Shown: in pieces, positions 8,490 to 17,810 of the stretch | How positions within the stretch are numbered: the stretch's first letter is position 1 | Layout of the letters: each line of letters opens with the position of its first letter | Assembly: GCF_028858535.1 (NCBI RefSeq) | Contig: NZ_JAPMOU010000022.1 | Span: forward strand, 42,325 to 106,324 | Reading direction: 5' to 3' | DNA from: Spartinivicinus poritis | GTDB lineage: Bacteria > Pseudomonadota > Gammaproteobacteria > Pseudomonadales > Zooshikellaceae | DNA: 64,000 nt | Translations under genes and position numbers: made by a program | Notes under the pieces: generated by a model | The model's input: only the letters and a program-made list of their open reading frames with translations | Database searches by the model: none | Told to the model about the DNA's origin: nothing

Positions 8490-8681
8490 TAAAGAAGAGA
8501 GAGTTTGTATGTTTGTTATTACTCGCTTGTAGGTAGTTTCCACAATGTAGTGGGTACAACTACGAATTTTGTATTTTTCTTCAGCTGATACACTTACACG
8601 CAGTTAAGTTACTCGCTTGACTCCTAATTGGTACACTTTCACGCCCTAGCATCCCTCCTAATACGCTAGGGCTTTTTTTTT
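8490..8681 (+). ncRNA. Possible small-RNA locus ending in a strong terminator
   Basis: No reading frame of any size is present between trpS and the bicupin gene, yet two strong terminators face outward around 8487-8642. On the plus strand the segment ends in GCCCTAGC (8643-8650) / GCTAGGGC (8665-8672) followed by nine T. The 11-mer TTACTCGCTTG occurs twice, at 8519-8529 and 8609-8619. A short plus-strand RNA ending at about 8681, a minus-strand RNA ending at about 8454, or both, would explain this. The start site is not defined, no known RNA family is recognised, and 8682-8990 shows nothing else. Confidence 0.4.
8643..8681 (+). terminator. Strong intrinsic terminator with nine T
   Basis: 8-base GC-rich stem, 14-base loop, T-run at 8673-8681. 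No protein gene precedes it on this strand, which is the main reason to suspect a small RNA here. Confidence 0.85.
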
Positions 8682-8997
8682 GCTTGCTCGATAATACTCC
8701 CTAAATTTGTTTCGGTCTATACCTATATAGGAAATTCTTAGATTATTTTTGCCTTTGTTTCAAAAGTACACGACATAGAGTGCAAGAGACTAAGACTATC
8801 ATCTTGTTTTAGTACCCTTTCTTTATTACCCCTACAACCAGCCAAGTCCGTTCAAACTGTTAAAGCATATACTCTTAGCTTTATTGATTAGAAATAAAGT
8901 ATGATTACAATAGCTATCTATTGATAGGTTGGTTGGCTGTTTCCTATGGCTTAAACTCACAAGTAGTGCTAGTGGACTTACAATAAAGGAAGGAAAA

Positions 8998-9696
8998 ATG
9001 AGTAATGAATCAATGTTTGCACGGTACTCAAAAGTCAATGCAGATTTCAGTAAGCGAGTAGTGATTAGTCCAGAGAGTTATCAATGGGTTGATTCGCCAG
9101 TGAAAGAAGTGACTAGGGTGATGCTTGATCGAATTGGTATGGAGGTTGGTAGAGCAACCTCATTAGTTCGCTATGAACCTAATAGCTATTTCACTGAGCA
9201 TACACATACAGGGGGAGAGGAGGTGCTTGTTATTGAGGGGATATTTGCTGATGAGCATGGACAGTATCCTGAGGGCAGTTATATACGTAACCCCATTGGT
9301 ACCTCTCATTCACCACAGGTAGGAGAGGATGGAGCGTTAATTTTTGTTAAGTTACACCAGTTTGATCCAGCAGATACAAGCCCAATCAGAATTAATACTC
9401 AAACTCAAAGCTGGCATCCTGGGTTGGTGGCAGGTTTAGCTGTAATGCCCTTACATGAGTTTCAAGGAGAAAATACAGCCCTGGTCAGGTGGGCGCCAAA
9501 TACCCTGTTTAAGCAGCATATCCACCCAGGGGGAGAAGAAATTTTGGTGTTAAAAGGGACTTTCTATGATGAAGAGGGAGCTTATCCTGCTGGTACTTGG
9601 CTGCGCAACCCACCTTATAGTAGGCATACGCCGTATACTAAAGAAGACGGTGCATTGATTTATGTAAAAGTAGGGCATTTGCCTCCGAAAAGCTAA
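8998..9696 (+). CDS. Bicupin protein with two ChrR-type cupin domains
   Basis: Cytoplasmic protein of 232 residues made of two homologous cupin domains. The first has HTHTGGEEVLVIEG followed by RNPIGTSHSP, the second HIHPGGEEILVLKG followed by RNPPYSRHTP. Each therefore keeps the His-x-His, Glu and distal His metal ligands of the cupin fold. The pattern resembles the C-terminal cupin of ChrR anti-sigma factors, but the zinc-binding anti-sigma domain is absent and there is no ECF sigma gene beside it, so an enzyme or sensor role is more likely than anti-sigma activity. Start at 8998 is set by the strong AAGGAAGG before it; upstream ATGs lack such a site. The metal and substrate cannot be told from sequence. 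Confidence 0.85.
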   Translation: MSNESMFARYSKVNADFSKRVVISPESYQWVDSPVKEVTRVMLDRIGMEVGRATSLVRYEPNSYFTEHTHTGGEEVLVIEGIFADEHGQYPEGSYIRNPIGTSHSPQVGEDGALIFVKLHQFDPADTSPIRINTQTQSWHPGLVAGLAVMPLHEFQGENTALVRWAPNTLFKQHIHPGGEEILVLKGTFYDEEGAYPAGTWLRNPPYSRHTPYTKEDGALIYVKVGHLPPKS

Positions 9697-9712
9697 AATA
9701 GGAGGTTTTTTT
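9682..9712 (+). terminator. Terminator overlapping the end of the bicupin gene
   Basis: CCTCC (9682-9686) pairs with GGAGG (9701-9705), followed by seven T. The stem includes the last codons of the gene. Confidence 0.55.
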
Positions 9713-9896
9713 AGAAGTTATTAATGGCTTTTTTATTGAAGACAATATTTTTGAATGAGGCTGGCCATATTAAATGGGGTGCAATAACGCTTGTAAGGGC
9801 AAGGGGTATACCTAAAAAAGTATTTATGAATAAAGCTACAATAAAAAAGTAGCCAGTTATTGTGTTGATGGGCAAACTCTCAGAATGAGTGCCCAT
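9711..9896 (-). CDS. Doubtful small hydrophobic ORF
   Basis: A 61-codon frame with one strongly hydrophobic stretch (FFIVALFINTFLGIPLAL) that would span a membrane. There is no ribosome binding site before the ATG, no recognised family, and its end abuts the terminator of the convergent bicupin gene. It may be chance; listed only because nothing else occupies this gap. Confidence 0.2.
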   Translation of the reverse strand: MGTHSESLPINTITGYFFIVALFINTFLGIPLALTSVIAPHLIWPASFKNIVFNKKAINNF

Positions 9897-9954
9897 ATAA
9901 ACAGAAGCGTTATAGTTTTTTATTGTCTCCAGCGCAGTTGATTGTAGAACCTAT

Positions 9955-10413
9955 TTAAAAAATAGACCGCTTAAACTCCCATTTATTACTATTTTGCAAG
10001 CAGGCAATAGCTGGACGAGACTCGCGAGAGATGGAGCCATTGCTATCTATTTCAACGGAAATAGAGTAATTGCGACAGGCTTCGCCTTCACTATTGGTGT
10101 AAGTACTACCAGCAGAGAACCCAAAAGTGCCTAGTTTTTGGTTACGCCATTGGCGATACTCTCCTTCGCCAAAGTCAGCAAATGCTTGCTGAATTACATT
10201 CTCATCCTGGTCAGAAATTGACGAAAGATCAATTTCGCTGTCATAACTCCAAAGCGTCCATTTTAAAATGTGAGATCGCTCAAATTCCCAAATTTCAACT
10301 AACTCAGTTTGGTTATTTTCTTCTGATCCTGCTGGTTTTTTAGTCGCTGCTTGGCAGCCAGATAAAATAATTAGCACCAGACCAACTATGGTGGCTACGG
10401 ATATATTTTTCAT
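9955..10413 (-). CDS. Outer-membrane lipoprotein, 17-kDa surface-antigen-like
   Basis: A 152-residue protein with a lipoprotein signal: hydrophobic h-region, then LSGC with Cys19 as the lipidated residue and Gln at +2, predicting the outer membrane. The C-terminal half (REW-like EYRQWRN, then GTFGFSAGSTYTNSEGEACR and AIACLQNSNKWEF) resembles the C-terminal domain of rickettsial-type 17-kDa surface antigens, where a conserved pair of Cys sits in the same places. The function of that domain is unclear. Single gene; the 360 bases upstream (10414-10779) hold its promoter region and nothing else recognisable. Confidence 0.75.
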   Translation of the reverse strand: MKNISVATIVGLVLIILSGCQAATKKPAGSEENNQTELVEIWEFERSHILKWTLWSYDSEIDLSSISDQDENVIQQAFADFGEGEYRQWRNQKLGTFGFSAGSTYTNSEGEACRNYSISVEIDSNGSISRESRPAIACLQNSNKWEFKRSIF

Positions 10414-10779
10414 GGTGTTACCTTCTTACTACGCCTTAGTACTGTCTCTCGGTCTAAGCACAGGGGAGCTTCATAGAGTGCTTGCTCAATAACTTTAACG
10501 ATTGTGATACAGCGTTTTAAAAATAAGTGCAACATTATTTATTGGACAAAGTAAGAAATGAAAATACTCAGCACTAATTTAAATGTAATTTTGAGTGTTT
10601 TGTAATCATGTTCAATAGGTTATTGTGAAGTTGGTTTTTTAATTAATCAGTGGTGAGATAAATCATGTGTAGTGGTTTTTATAGGCTTCAATGACGGGAA
10701 AAGCACCTGCATGCTCAGTGAGTAGAGTTGAATAAGCGTTTACAAATAAAAAGAGAATGGTGGGGTTTTGTGAGGTTAG
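10414..10779. other. Gap without a gene
   Basis: AT-rich intergenic stretch upstream of the minus-strand lipoprotein gene and downstream of the SpoVR gene. No open frame with a ribosome binding site, no RNA signature and no repeat seen apart from the hairpin at its right edge. Confidence 0.6.
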
Positions 10780-10815
10780 CCTCCTACTTGAAGACCGTAG
10801 CCTTCAAGTAGGAGG
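10780..10815 (-). terminator. Hairpin ending the yeaG-yeaH-ycgB operon
   Basis: Perfect 14-base stem CCTCCTACTTGAAG (10780-10793) with CTTCAAGTAGGAGG (10802-10815), loop of 8, located 28 bases past the stop of the SpoVR gene. No clean T-run follows, so it may also serve as a 3' stabilising hairpin. Confidence 0.65.
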
Positions 10816-10843
10816 GGAAGTTGGGCTGATTTAGAAACGCTTG

Positions 10844-12376
10844 TTAGGTTAGCTCGATTAATGACTTTTCTTCTTCCACTTCTTTGGGGGGGCAGTGGTA
10901 ACTGCTATGCACTTTTTTATCTCGAATCGATTCTAAGTGTACGTCAAAACCCCATAGGTTATGGATGTGCTTCAGCATTTCTGGTGTGGTTTTGCCTAAA
11001 GGGCGCTGTTGGTGTTGATAATGACGTAGAGTGAGAGAGCGGTCTCCTCTAACATCGACATTAAACACTTGAATATTAGGCTCTCGGTTACCCAGGTTAT
11101 ACTGAGCAGCTAACGCCTCTCGTACTATGCGGTATCCTTCATCATTGTGAATAGCTTCAACTTCTAGGTAAGGTAAATTTTCATCATCTCTAATGGAAAA
11201 CAGTTTTAAATCTCGAATGACTTTAGGGGACAAAAACTGCAGTATAAAGCTTTCATCTTTGAAATTTTTCATTGCAAAATGCATGGTTTCCAGCCAGTTT
11301 GACCCAGCAATTTCAGGAAACCAATGTTTATCTTCTTCAGTTGGGTTTTCACATATACGACGAATATCCATCATCATATGAAAACCAAGGGTATAGGGGT
11401 TAATGCCAGAATAACGAGGGTCATCAAAACTAGGCTGAAACACTACATTAGAGTGGGAGTGCAGCATTTCCATAATAAAGCCATCAGTTACCAGGCCTTC
11501 TTCATGCAAATGATGCAAAATGGTGTAGTGCCAAAAGCAAGCCCAGCCTTCATTCATTACCTGGGTTTGTCGTTGTGGATAAAAGTATTGAGCAATTTTG
11601 CGAATAATTCGAATGACTTCTCGTTGCCAGGTTTCTAATAATGGTGCATTTTTTTCGAAGAAATAAAGAATATTTTCTTCAGGGTCATCTGGAAAACGCT
11701 TTTCTTTTTTGCCCTTTCCTTTAGACTCTTGTTTTGGAATAGTATTCCATAGTTCATTTAACTGGCGTTGGCGATATTCTTCCCGCTCTTGCTGGCGAGC
11801 TTTTTCTTCTTCTGTTGATAATGGTGTTGGCCTTTTATAGCGGTTAACCCCATAATTCATTAAAGCATGACAGGAGTCGACTAAATCTTCAACGGCATCT
11901 ATGCCATAGCGTTCTTCGCATTTACTAATATAATTTTTAGCAAACAATAAATAATCGACTATTGAGGTCGCATCAGTCCAGGTGCGGAATAAATAGTTAC
12001 CTTTAAAAAAAGAGTTATGACCATAACAGGCATGGGCAATAACTAACGCCTGCATAGTCATGGTATTTTCTTCCATTAAATAGGCAATACAGGGGCAAGA
12101 GTTAATCACTATTTCATAAGCTAACCCCATATAACCGCGGCGATAGTTTTGCTGTGTATTTAAAAATTGCTTACCGAAAGACCAATGGCTATACATTAAT
12201 GGCATACCTGTTGATGCATAGGCATCCATCATTTGCTCAGAGCTAATCACTTCTATTTGGTTTGGGTATGTATCCAGTTGGTAATGTTCGGCAACCCGGC
12301 TGATTTCCTGGTCATATTTTTCAATTAATTCGAAAGTCCATTCAGAGCCTGTTGAAATAGGTTGCTTCTTTTTCAT
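10844..12376 (-). CDS. ycgB: SpoVR family protein (YcgB)
   Basis: Cytoplasmic protein of 510 residues, full length for the family named after Bacillus stage V sporulation protein R. Recognised by long conserved stretches such as [20 protein letters not shown] and [18 protein letters not shown], an [16 protein letters not shown] segment rich in His, [20 protein letters not shown], and [12 protein letters not shown]. It is the last gene of the yeaG-yeaH-ycgB set; its ATG overlaps the yeaH stop by 4 bases (ATGA). In enterobacteria the three genes are expressed together under nitrogen starvation and stationary-phase control. The molecular activity of SpoVR proteins is not settled. No promoter of its own is apparent. 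Confidence 0.95.
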   Translation of the reverse strand: MKKKQPISTGSEWTFELIEKYDQEISRVAEHYQLDTYPNQIEVISSEQMMDAYASTGMPLMYSHWSFGKQFLNTQQNYRRGYMGLAYEIVINSCPCIAYLMEENTMTMQALVIAHACYGHNSFFKGNYLFRTWTDATSIVDYLLFAKNYISKCEERYGIDAVEDLVDSCHALMNYGVNRYKRPTPLSTEEEKARQQEREEYRQRQLNELWNTIPKQESKGKGKKEKRFPDDPEENILYFFEKNAPLLETWQREVIRIIRKIAQYFYPQRQTQVMNEGWACFWHYTILHHLHEEGLVTDGFIMEMLHSHSNVVFQPSFDDPRYSGINPYTLGFHMMMDIRRICENPTEEDKHWFPEIAGSNWLETMHFAMKNFKDESFILQFLSPKVIRDLKLFSIRDDENLPYLEVEAIHNDEGYRIVREALAAQYNLGNREPNIQVFNVDVRGDRSLTLRHYQHQQRPLGKTTPEMLKHIHNLWGFDVHLESIRDKKVHSSYHCPPKEVEEEKSLIELT

Positions 12377-13647
12377 GCTTCCTTCCTTTCGAATAATTGC
12401 CGGAAGACTGGGTATATATCATTAACCGACTTGATTTGTTGCATCGCAAAGGTTTCTGGAAAGTCTTCTACAACTTTTTCGTATTCTCGCCACAAGTTTT
12501 GGTGGTGCCGGTCGGTAATTTCGACATAAGCAAAATACTGAACCAGAGGCATAATATGATTCACCAGAATGTCACTACAAATAGTAGAGTCACCTTCCCA
12601 GTTGTCACCGTCAGATGCTTGGGCAACGTAGATATTCCAGTCTTGTACAGGATAACGCTCTTTAATCACATCTCGACTTAATTCTAAAGCGCTAGAAACA
12701 ATAGTGCCGCCAGTTTCCCTAGAATAGAAAAAATCATTTTCATCTACTTCTTTGGCTGAGGTGTGATGGCGAATAAAAACAACATCAATTTCTTTATAGG
12801 TTCGTTTTAGAAACAGGTAGAGTAAAATAAAAAACCGTTTGGCTATGTCTTTAATTTCTTGTGTCATGGAGCCAGAAACATCCATTACACAAAACATTAC
12901 GGCTTTCGTACTTGGTACCGGTGTCTTTACATAATTGTTATATTTTAAGTCAAACTCGTCTATAAAAGGCAAACGTCTCAGCTTTAAATTAAGCTCCCGA
13001 ATACGATCTTTAATTTCTTTGGCACGAATCTCATCATAAGCCCCAGGATTGACTTCCATTTCCCGTAATTCACGTTTAAGCTCGCGAATTTCTTTACGGT
13101 CAGAGCCTGATAGAGCAATGCGTCGGGCATGAGCGCTGCGTAATGAGCGAATAATATTAAGTTTTTCTGGAGTGCCTTTACTGGTAAAACCTGCCAGCCT
13201 GAATTTATAAGCTGTTGATTCTTTGAGCTGTTTTTTTACTAGGTGAGGCAGCTCCAAATCTTCAAACATGTACTCCAAAAACTCATCATGATTAATCTGG
13301 AAGGTAAAATCATCCATCCCTTCGCCTTGGTTGCTGGCACGACCAGAGCCACTGCCAGAGCCACCACCAGCCTCTGGTCGGCGAATTTTGTCACCACTGA
13401 CAAACTCTTTGTTGCCAGGGTGAACGATAGTGTTTTGACCTCCTCTGCCATGATGAAAAATAGGCTCAGATAGATCCTTATCTGGTATGGTTATTTGGCT
13501 CCCGCTTTCTACATCGGTAATACTGCGCTTGTTAACTGCATCGGCCACTGCCCGCTTAATATGCTTTTTATAACGGTGCAGAAAACGCTGGCGGTTAACC
13601 GTGCTTTTATTTTTACCGTTGAGGCGTCTATCTATAATATGACTCAT
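12373..13647 (-). CDS. yeaH: YeaH/YhbH family VWA-like protein (DUF444)
   Basis: 424-residue cytoplasmic protein. The N-terminal part is basic, with a Gly/Ser-rich linker (GGGSGSGSG) near residues 93-101. The C-terminal half holds a von Willebrand A-like domain in which [12 protein letters not shown] provides the DxSxS metal-binding motif, followed by the Thr-containing loop [10 protein letters not shown]. Partner of the YeaG kinase in a conserved three-gene unit. ATG at 13647 with AGGTAAG just before it; 28 bases separate it from yeaG, and it overlaps ycgB. By family it is thought to act with the kinase in stress and nutrient adaptation, with no reaction assigned. Confidence 0.95.
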   Translation of the reverse strand: MSHIIDRRLNGKNKSTVNRQRFLHRYKKHIKRAVADAVNKRSITDVESGSQITIPDKDLSEPIFHHGRGGQNTIVHPGNKEFVSGDKIRRPEAGGGSGSGSGRASNQGEGMDDFTFQINHDEFLEYMFEDLELPHLVKKQLKESTAYKFRLAGFTSKGTPEKLNIIRSLRSAHARRIALSGSDRKEIRELKRELREMEVNPGAYDEIRAKEIKDRIRELNLKLRRLPFIDEFDLKYNNYVKTPVPSTKAVMFCVMDVSGSMTQEIKDIAKRFFILLYLFLKRTYKEIDVVFIRHHTSAKEVDENDFFYSRETGGTIVSSALELSRDVIKERYPVQDWNIYVAQASDGDNWEGDSTICSDILVNHIMPLVQYFAYVEITDRHHQNLWREYEKVVEDFPETFAMQQIKSVNDIYPVFRQLFERKEA

Positions 13648-13675
13648 GGACTTACCTGCCGGTTAACTCAACCAA

Positions 13676-15598
13676 TTATTGTGATTTTCTTACTCTGATA
13701 TACCACTCTGAAAGTAGTCTGACTTGTTTTTCGGTGTAGCCTCTTTCTATCATGCGTTTTACAAATTCGTTGTGTTTCCGTTGATCTTCGTTAGATGCTT
13801 TAGCATTAAAGGAGATGACGGGTAACAAGTCTTCTGTATTGGAGAACATTTTCTTCTCAATAACCGCGCGCATTTTTTCATAGCTAAGCCAGCTTGGGTT
13901 TTTACCTTTATTATTGGCGCGTGCCCGCAATACAAAATTAACGATTTCGTTACGGAAATCTTTTGGATTAGCAATGTTGGCTGGTTTTTCGATTTTTTCT
14001 AACTCATCATTAATTGCTTGCCGATCAAGGATATCACCTGTTTCTGGATCACGGTATTCTTGGTCTTGTATCCAGAAGTCTGCATAAGTGATATAGCGAT
14101 CGAAAATATTTTGACCATATTCAGAGTAAGACTCTAGGTAAGCGGTTTGAATTTCCTTGCCAAGAAACTCAATGTATTTAGGTGCCAGGAATTCTTTAAT
14201 AAAACGTAAATAACGCTCGTGAACTTCAGGTACATATTGTTGTTGTTCGATTTGCTGTTCTAATACATAAAGTAAATGTACTGGATTTGCAGCAATTTCA
14301 CTGGGGTCAAAGTTAAATACTTTTGACAGAATTTTAAATGCAAAACGTGTCGACAGACCTTCCATTCCTTCGTCGACACCAGCAGAGTCATGGTATTCTT
14401 GTAATGACTTAGCATTGGGGTCTGTGTCTTTCAGGTTTTGCCCATCATACACTTTCATTTTGGAGTAAATATTGGAGTTTTCTGGCTCTTTAACGCGAGA
14501 TAGCACTGAAAACTGTGCCAACATTCTTAGGGTATCGGGTGCACAAGGTGCGTCTGACAGAGAGCTATTTTGTAATAACTTCTCATAAATTTTCACTTCT
14601 TCTGTTACTCGTACACAATAAGGTACTTTGACGATATAAACCCGGTCTATAAAGGCTTCATTCGTTTTATTATTTTTAAAGCTTTGCCACTCTGATTCGT
14701 TAGAGTGGGCAAGGATAATACCCTCAAAAGGTAAACCACCCATTCCTTCAGTGCTGTTATAGTTACCTTCTTGAGTTGCTGTTAACAGTGGGTGTAGTAC
14801 TTTAATAGGGGCTTTAAACATTTCCACAAACTCTAACAACCCTTGGTTGGCACGACATAAGCCACCAGAGAAACTGTATGCATCTGGGTCATGTTGAGCA
14901 TATTCCTCTAACTGTCTTATATCGACTTTACCTACCAGACTGGAAATATCTTGGTTATTTTCATCACCCGGTTCAGTTTTCGAAATAGCGATTTGGTTAA
15001 GAATTGATGGATATAAGCGAACAACTTTAAATTTCGAAATATCGCCGCCATACTCTTTCAGACGTTTAACTGCCCAAGGAGACATAACACCTTTTAAATA
15101 ACGTTTAGGAATACCATATTCTTCTTTTAAGATATTGCCATCTTCTAAAGGATTAAATAAGCCTAAGGGTGATTCGAATACGGGTGAGCCTTTAATAGCA
15201 TAAAAGGGAATATGTTCCATTAAACTTTTAAGTCTTTCTGCTAATGAAGATTTACCTCCCCCAACAGGACCTAGTAAGTAAAGAATTTGTTTCTTTTCTT
15301 CTAGACCTTGAGCCGCGTGTTTGAAATAAGCAACGATTTGCTCAATACATTCTTCCATGCCATAAAATTCAGCGAATGCAGGATACCGTTTAATAAGCTT
15401 GTTGGAGAAAATTCTGCTCAATCTGGGGTCGCGTGCAGTATCAATTAATTCAGGATCACCTATAGCGGCTAGCATGCGTTCAGCTGCATTAGCATATGCC
15501 ATACGGTCTTTTTTACAAAGTTCTAAATACTCCTGGAGATTTATTTCTTCTTCTTGAATAGACTCATAACGACTTTTAATAGAGCTAAAAATATCCAT
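13676..15598 (-). CDS. yeaG: PrkA-type serine kinase / AAA protein YeaG
   Basis: 640-residue protein combining an N-terminal AAA-type ATPase region and a C-terminal PrkA domain. Walker A is GPVGGGKS at 110-117 with the chosen start; EGIILAHSNESEWQSF supplies the Walker B and sensor region. Family members phosphorylate themselves on Ser/Thr. The start is taken as ATG 15598 because GGGTGA sits 5 bases before it; a GTG three codons upstream overlaps that site. First gene of the operon, so the promoter should lie between 15599 and 15714, where no clear sigma-70 or sigma-54 boxes were identified by eye. Confidence 0.95.
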   Translation of the reverse strand: MDIFSSIKSRYESIQEEEINLQEYLELCKKDRMAYANAAERMLAAIGDPELIDTARDPRLSRIFSNKLIKRYPAFAEFYGMEECIEQIVAYFKHAAQGLEEKKQILYLLGPVGGGKSSLAERLKSLMEHIPFYAIKGSPVFESPLGLFNPLEDGNILKEEYGIPKRYLKGVMSPWAVKRLKEYGGDISKFKVVRLYPSILNQIAISKTEPGDENNQDISSLVGKVDIRQLEEYAQHDPDAYSFSGGLCRANQGLLEFVEMFKAPIKVLHPLLTATQEGNYNSTEGMGGLPFEGIILAHSNESEWQSFKNNKTNEAFIDRVYIVKVPYCVRVTEEVKIYEKLLQNSSLSDAPCAPDTLRMLAQFSVLSRVKEPENSNIYSKMKVYDGQNLKDTDPNAKSLQEYHDSAGVDEGMEGLSTRFAFKILSKVFNFDPSEIAANPVHLLYVLEQQIEQQQYVPEVHERYLRFIKEFLAPKYIEFLGKEIQTAYLESYSEYGQNIFDRYITYADFWIQDQEYRDPETGDILDRQAINDELEKIEKPANIANPKDFRNEIVNFVLRARANNKGKNPSWLSYEKMRAVIEKKMFSNTEDLLPVISFNAKASNEDQRKHNEFVKRMIERGYTEKQVRLLSEWYIRVRKSQ

Positions 15599-15714
15599 TA
15601 TATTCACCCGCTGACATGTAAGTAATTAAAATTCCAAATCCATCAAACCCTTAGACTTATGATTTATAAATTTGTTAATAAAAAAAGTTATGAATATTGC
15701 GAAGCAATTAGAAC

Positions 15715-16830
15715 CTAACTTTCTAGTTCAGTTTTAATTGCCTGCAGAAATCGGGCCGCTTCTCCCCCTGTTACAGCACGATGATCAAATGTTAGGGATA
15801 AAGGCATTATTTTATGTATAACTATCTCGTTATTTATTGCAACAGGTTCTCTTCTGACGCGTCCGGTGCCTAATATACAAACTGTCGGGGGTACTACAAT
15901 TGGGCTAGCATAACGGCCAGAGATGGTGCCGAAATTACTTAGAGTAAGTGTAGCACCTTGTAGCTCTGACGGCGGAATTGTGCGTTTCTCTACATCTTTT
16001 CTCAGTCTATTTAGTCCTTTTCGTAAATCAGCTATATCTCGCTTTGCTACATCTCGTAACACAGGAACAAATAATCCTTGTGGGGTATCAACAGCAATAC
16101 CGACATCCACTTTTTTGTGTAGCCGACGTGCCATTCGTTCGCCATCAAACCAGGCATTTAAATGGGGCTCTACTGTGCAAGCCTTAGCAAGTGCCTTAAC
16201 CAGGCGAATAGTCATGTCTTCTTTGGGCTGCCAGTGATTAATATCTGCATCATCAAACAAGGTAACAGGTACAATTTCCTGATGCGCCAGTGTCATGTTT
16301 TTAGCCATATGCTTTCTAACACCAGTCAAAGGCTCTGCCTGACTACCCAGTACGGAGTTCAAGCGAGCAGCCTGTTCTACATCTTCGGTGTTGATAAACT
16401 GGTTGGCTCCCGTTGCTTTAACGGTTGATAGGTCAATATTCAGGCGTCTTGCTAAGGCTCGTACTGCTGGAGTGGCTTTTATCTGTGCTTGACGGCTAGT
16501 ACTGGGTGAGGCACCGATAATAAACTCATCTTCTTCATTGTCACCTTCAGTTGCCTGCTTGATTTCACCTACAACAGTGCCTGTATCCTCATCTTCTTCA
16601 TTAGCAAACTCCACTAATGGCTCGCCTGTGTGGATAGTGTCTCCTTCATTTACAAAAAGTTTGGCAATTACACCTGACTGGGGAGCGGGAACATCAACAA
16701 TGGCTTTAGCTGTTTCTACAGATACGAGTATTTGGTCTTCTTTTACCTGTTCGCCAGGTTTTACATGCCACTTCACTATATCTGCTTCAGGAATTCCTTC
16801 ACCCAGATCGGGTAATTTAAAAAATCTCAT
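15715..16830 (-). CDS. 2-oxoacid dehydrogenase E2, branched-chain acyltransferase type
   Basis: Lipoyl-dependent acyltransferase core of a 2-oxoacid dehydrogenase complex. One N-terminal lipoyl domain (DLGEGIPEADIVKWHV) with the lipoyl Lys42 in ETAKA; an acidic linker; an E3/E1-binding domain at about 118-152 (TPAVRALARRLNIDLSTVKA); and a catalytic domain ending with the active-site His350 in DHRAVTGG. At 371 residues it is somewhat shorter than most E2 proteins (about 400-430), the saving being in the linkers. It overlaps the E1-beta stop by 4 bases. With leucine dehydrogenase at the head of the cluster, branched-chain 2-oxoacids are the likely substrate rather than pyruvate (inferred). Confidence 0.93.
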   Translation of the reverse strand: MRFFKLPDLGEGIPEADIVKWHVKPGEQVKEDQILVSVETAKAIVDVPAPQSGVIAKLFVNEGDTIHTGEPLVEFANEEDEDTGTVVGEIKQATEGDNEEDEFIIGASPSTSRQAQIKATPAVRALARRLNIDLSTVKATGANQFINTEDVEQAARLNSVLGSQAEPLTGVRKHMAKNMTLAHQEIVPVTLFDDADINHWQPKEDMTIRLVKALAKACTVEPHLNAWFDGERMARRLHKKVDVGIAVDTPQGLFVPVLRDVAKRDIADLRKGLNRLRKDVEKRTIPPSELQGATLTLSNFGTISGRYASPIVVPPTVCILGTGRVRREPVAINNEIVIHKIMPLSLTFDHRAVTGGEAARFLQAIKTELES

Positions 16831-17810
16831 GCTTGCTCCATGGTTTTATTCACAGCGTTGATGATGTCGTTTTTACTAGGAATGTAATATTGCTCCATAC
16901 GGTAATAAGGCATGGTGATATCATAGCCGGTGACTCGTTCTACAGGCGCTTCTAACTCAACAGCAGCGTGGTAGTTAATTTCAGCAGCTATATCAGCACT
17001 AACAGCACCTGCTCGAGCAGCTTCGTGGACAATGACACAACGACCGGTTTTTTGGACTGAGGCAAGGATGGTGTCATAGTCAATGGGCTTAATAGTGGCA
17101 AGATCGATGACTTCAGCAGAGATGCCAGTTTCCTCTAGTTGCTTGGCTGCTTGAAGGGTTTCTTGAACGGAGGCACCCCAGCTGATCAGGGTGACATCGT
17201 GGCCTTCTTTTAAGGTGAAGCAGGTATCTAGTGGCAAAGGTTCGCCATCATTAGGGACGATTTGCTTAGATGCTCGATAGATACGTTTGGGCTCAAAAAA
17301 TAGCACTGGGTCAGGATCTTGAATGGCTGCCAGCAAGAGGCCATAAGCTCGCTTGGGTGAAGAGGGGATCACTACTCGAAAACCTGGAATATGGGCGAAC
17401 AAGGCTTCAGTGCTTTCGGAGTGATGTTCTGGTGCATGAATACCGCCACCAAAGGGGGCACGCACTACCATTGGGCAGGTGAGTCGGCCTCGGGTTCTGT
17501 TGCGCATTCGAGCAGCATGGCACATGAGTTGTTCAAGCGCTGGGAAGATAAAGCCCATAAACTGAATTTCTGCGACAGGCTTTAGCCCTTGGGTAGCCAT
17601 GCCAATACTGACTCCGCCAATCAGTGCTTCGGCTAAAGGAGTGTCCATTACGCGTCTAAAGCCAAATTTTTCTTTAAGCCCTTGGGTAGCCCGAAAAACG
17701 CCACCATTGACACCCACATCTTCACCCAGCACTACGACATCAGGGTCGTTGGTCATGGCATAGTGCAACGCTTGATTAACCGCCTCCACTAAGGTGATTT
17801 TATCAGTCAT
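16827..17810 (-). CDS. 2-oxoacid dehydrogenase E1 component, beta subunit
   Basis: 327-residue beta chain of the alpha2-beta2 thiamine diphosphate decarboxylase. Recognised from GEDVGVNGGVFRATQGL, GMATQGLKPVAEIQFMGF, the conserved HAPEHHSES stretch, and the C-terminal transketolase-like domain (VIDLATIKPIDYDTI, then a VHEA motif). The start is set at ATG 17810, which has GGAGG five bases upstream; it overlaps the E1-alpha stop by 8 bases, implying translational coupling. It acts with the alpha subunit and the E2 encoded on either side. Confidence 0.94.
   Translation of the reverse strand: MTDKITLVEAVNQALHYAMTNDPDVVVLGEDVGVNGGVFRATQGLKEKFGFRRVMDTPLAEALIGGVSIGMATQGLKPVAEIQFMGFIFPALEQLMCHAARMRNRTRGRLTCPMVVRAPFGGGIHAPEHHSESTEALFAHIPGFRVVIPSSPKRAYGLLLAAIQDPDPVLFFEPKRIYRASKQIVPNDGEPLPLDTCFTLKEGHDVTLISWGASVQETLQAAKQLEETGISAEVIDLATIKPIDYDTILASVQKTGRCVIVHEAARAGAVSADIAAEINYHAAVELEAPVERVTGYDITMPYYRMEQYYIPSKNDIINAVNKTMEQA

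Noticed and set aside
8591..8662. Minus-strand mini-ORF beginning at the ATG within the terminator (GGAGGGATG)
   Set aside because: The Shine-Dalgarno-like GGAGGG abuts the ATG with no spacing, and the sequence is better explained as terminator stem and loop.
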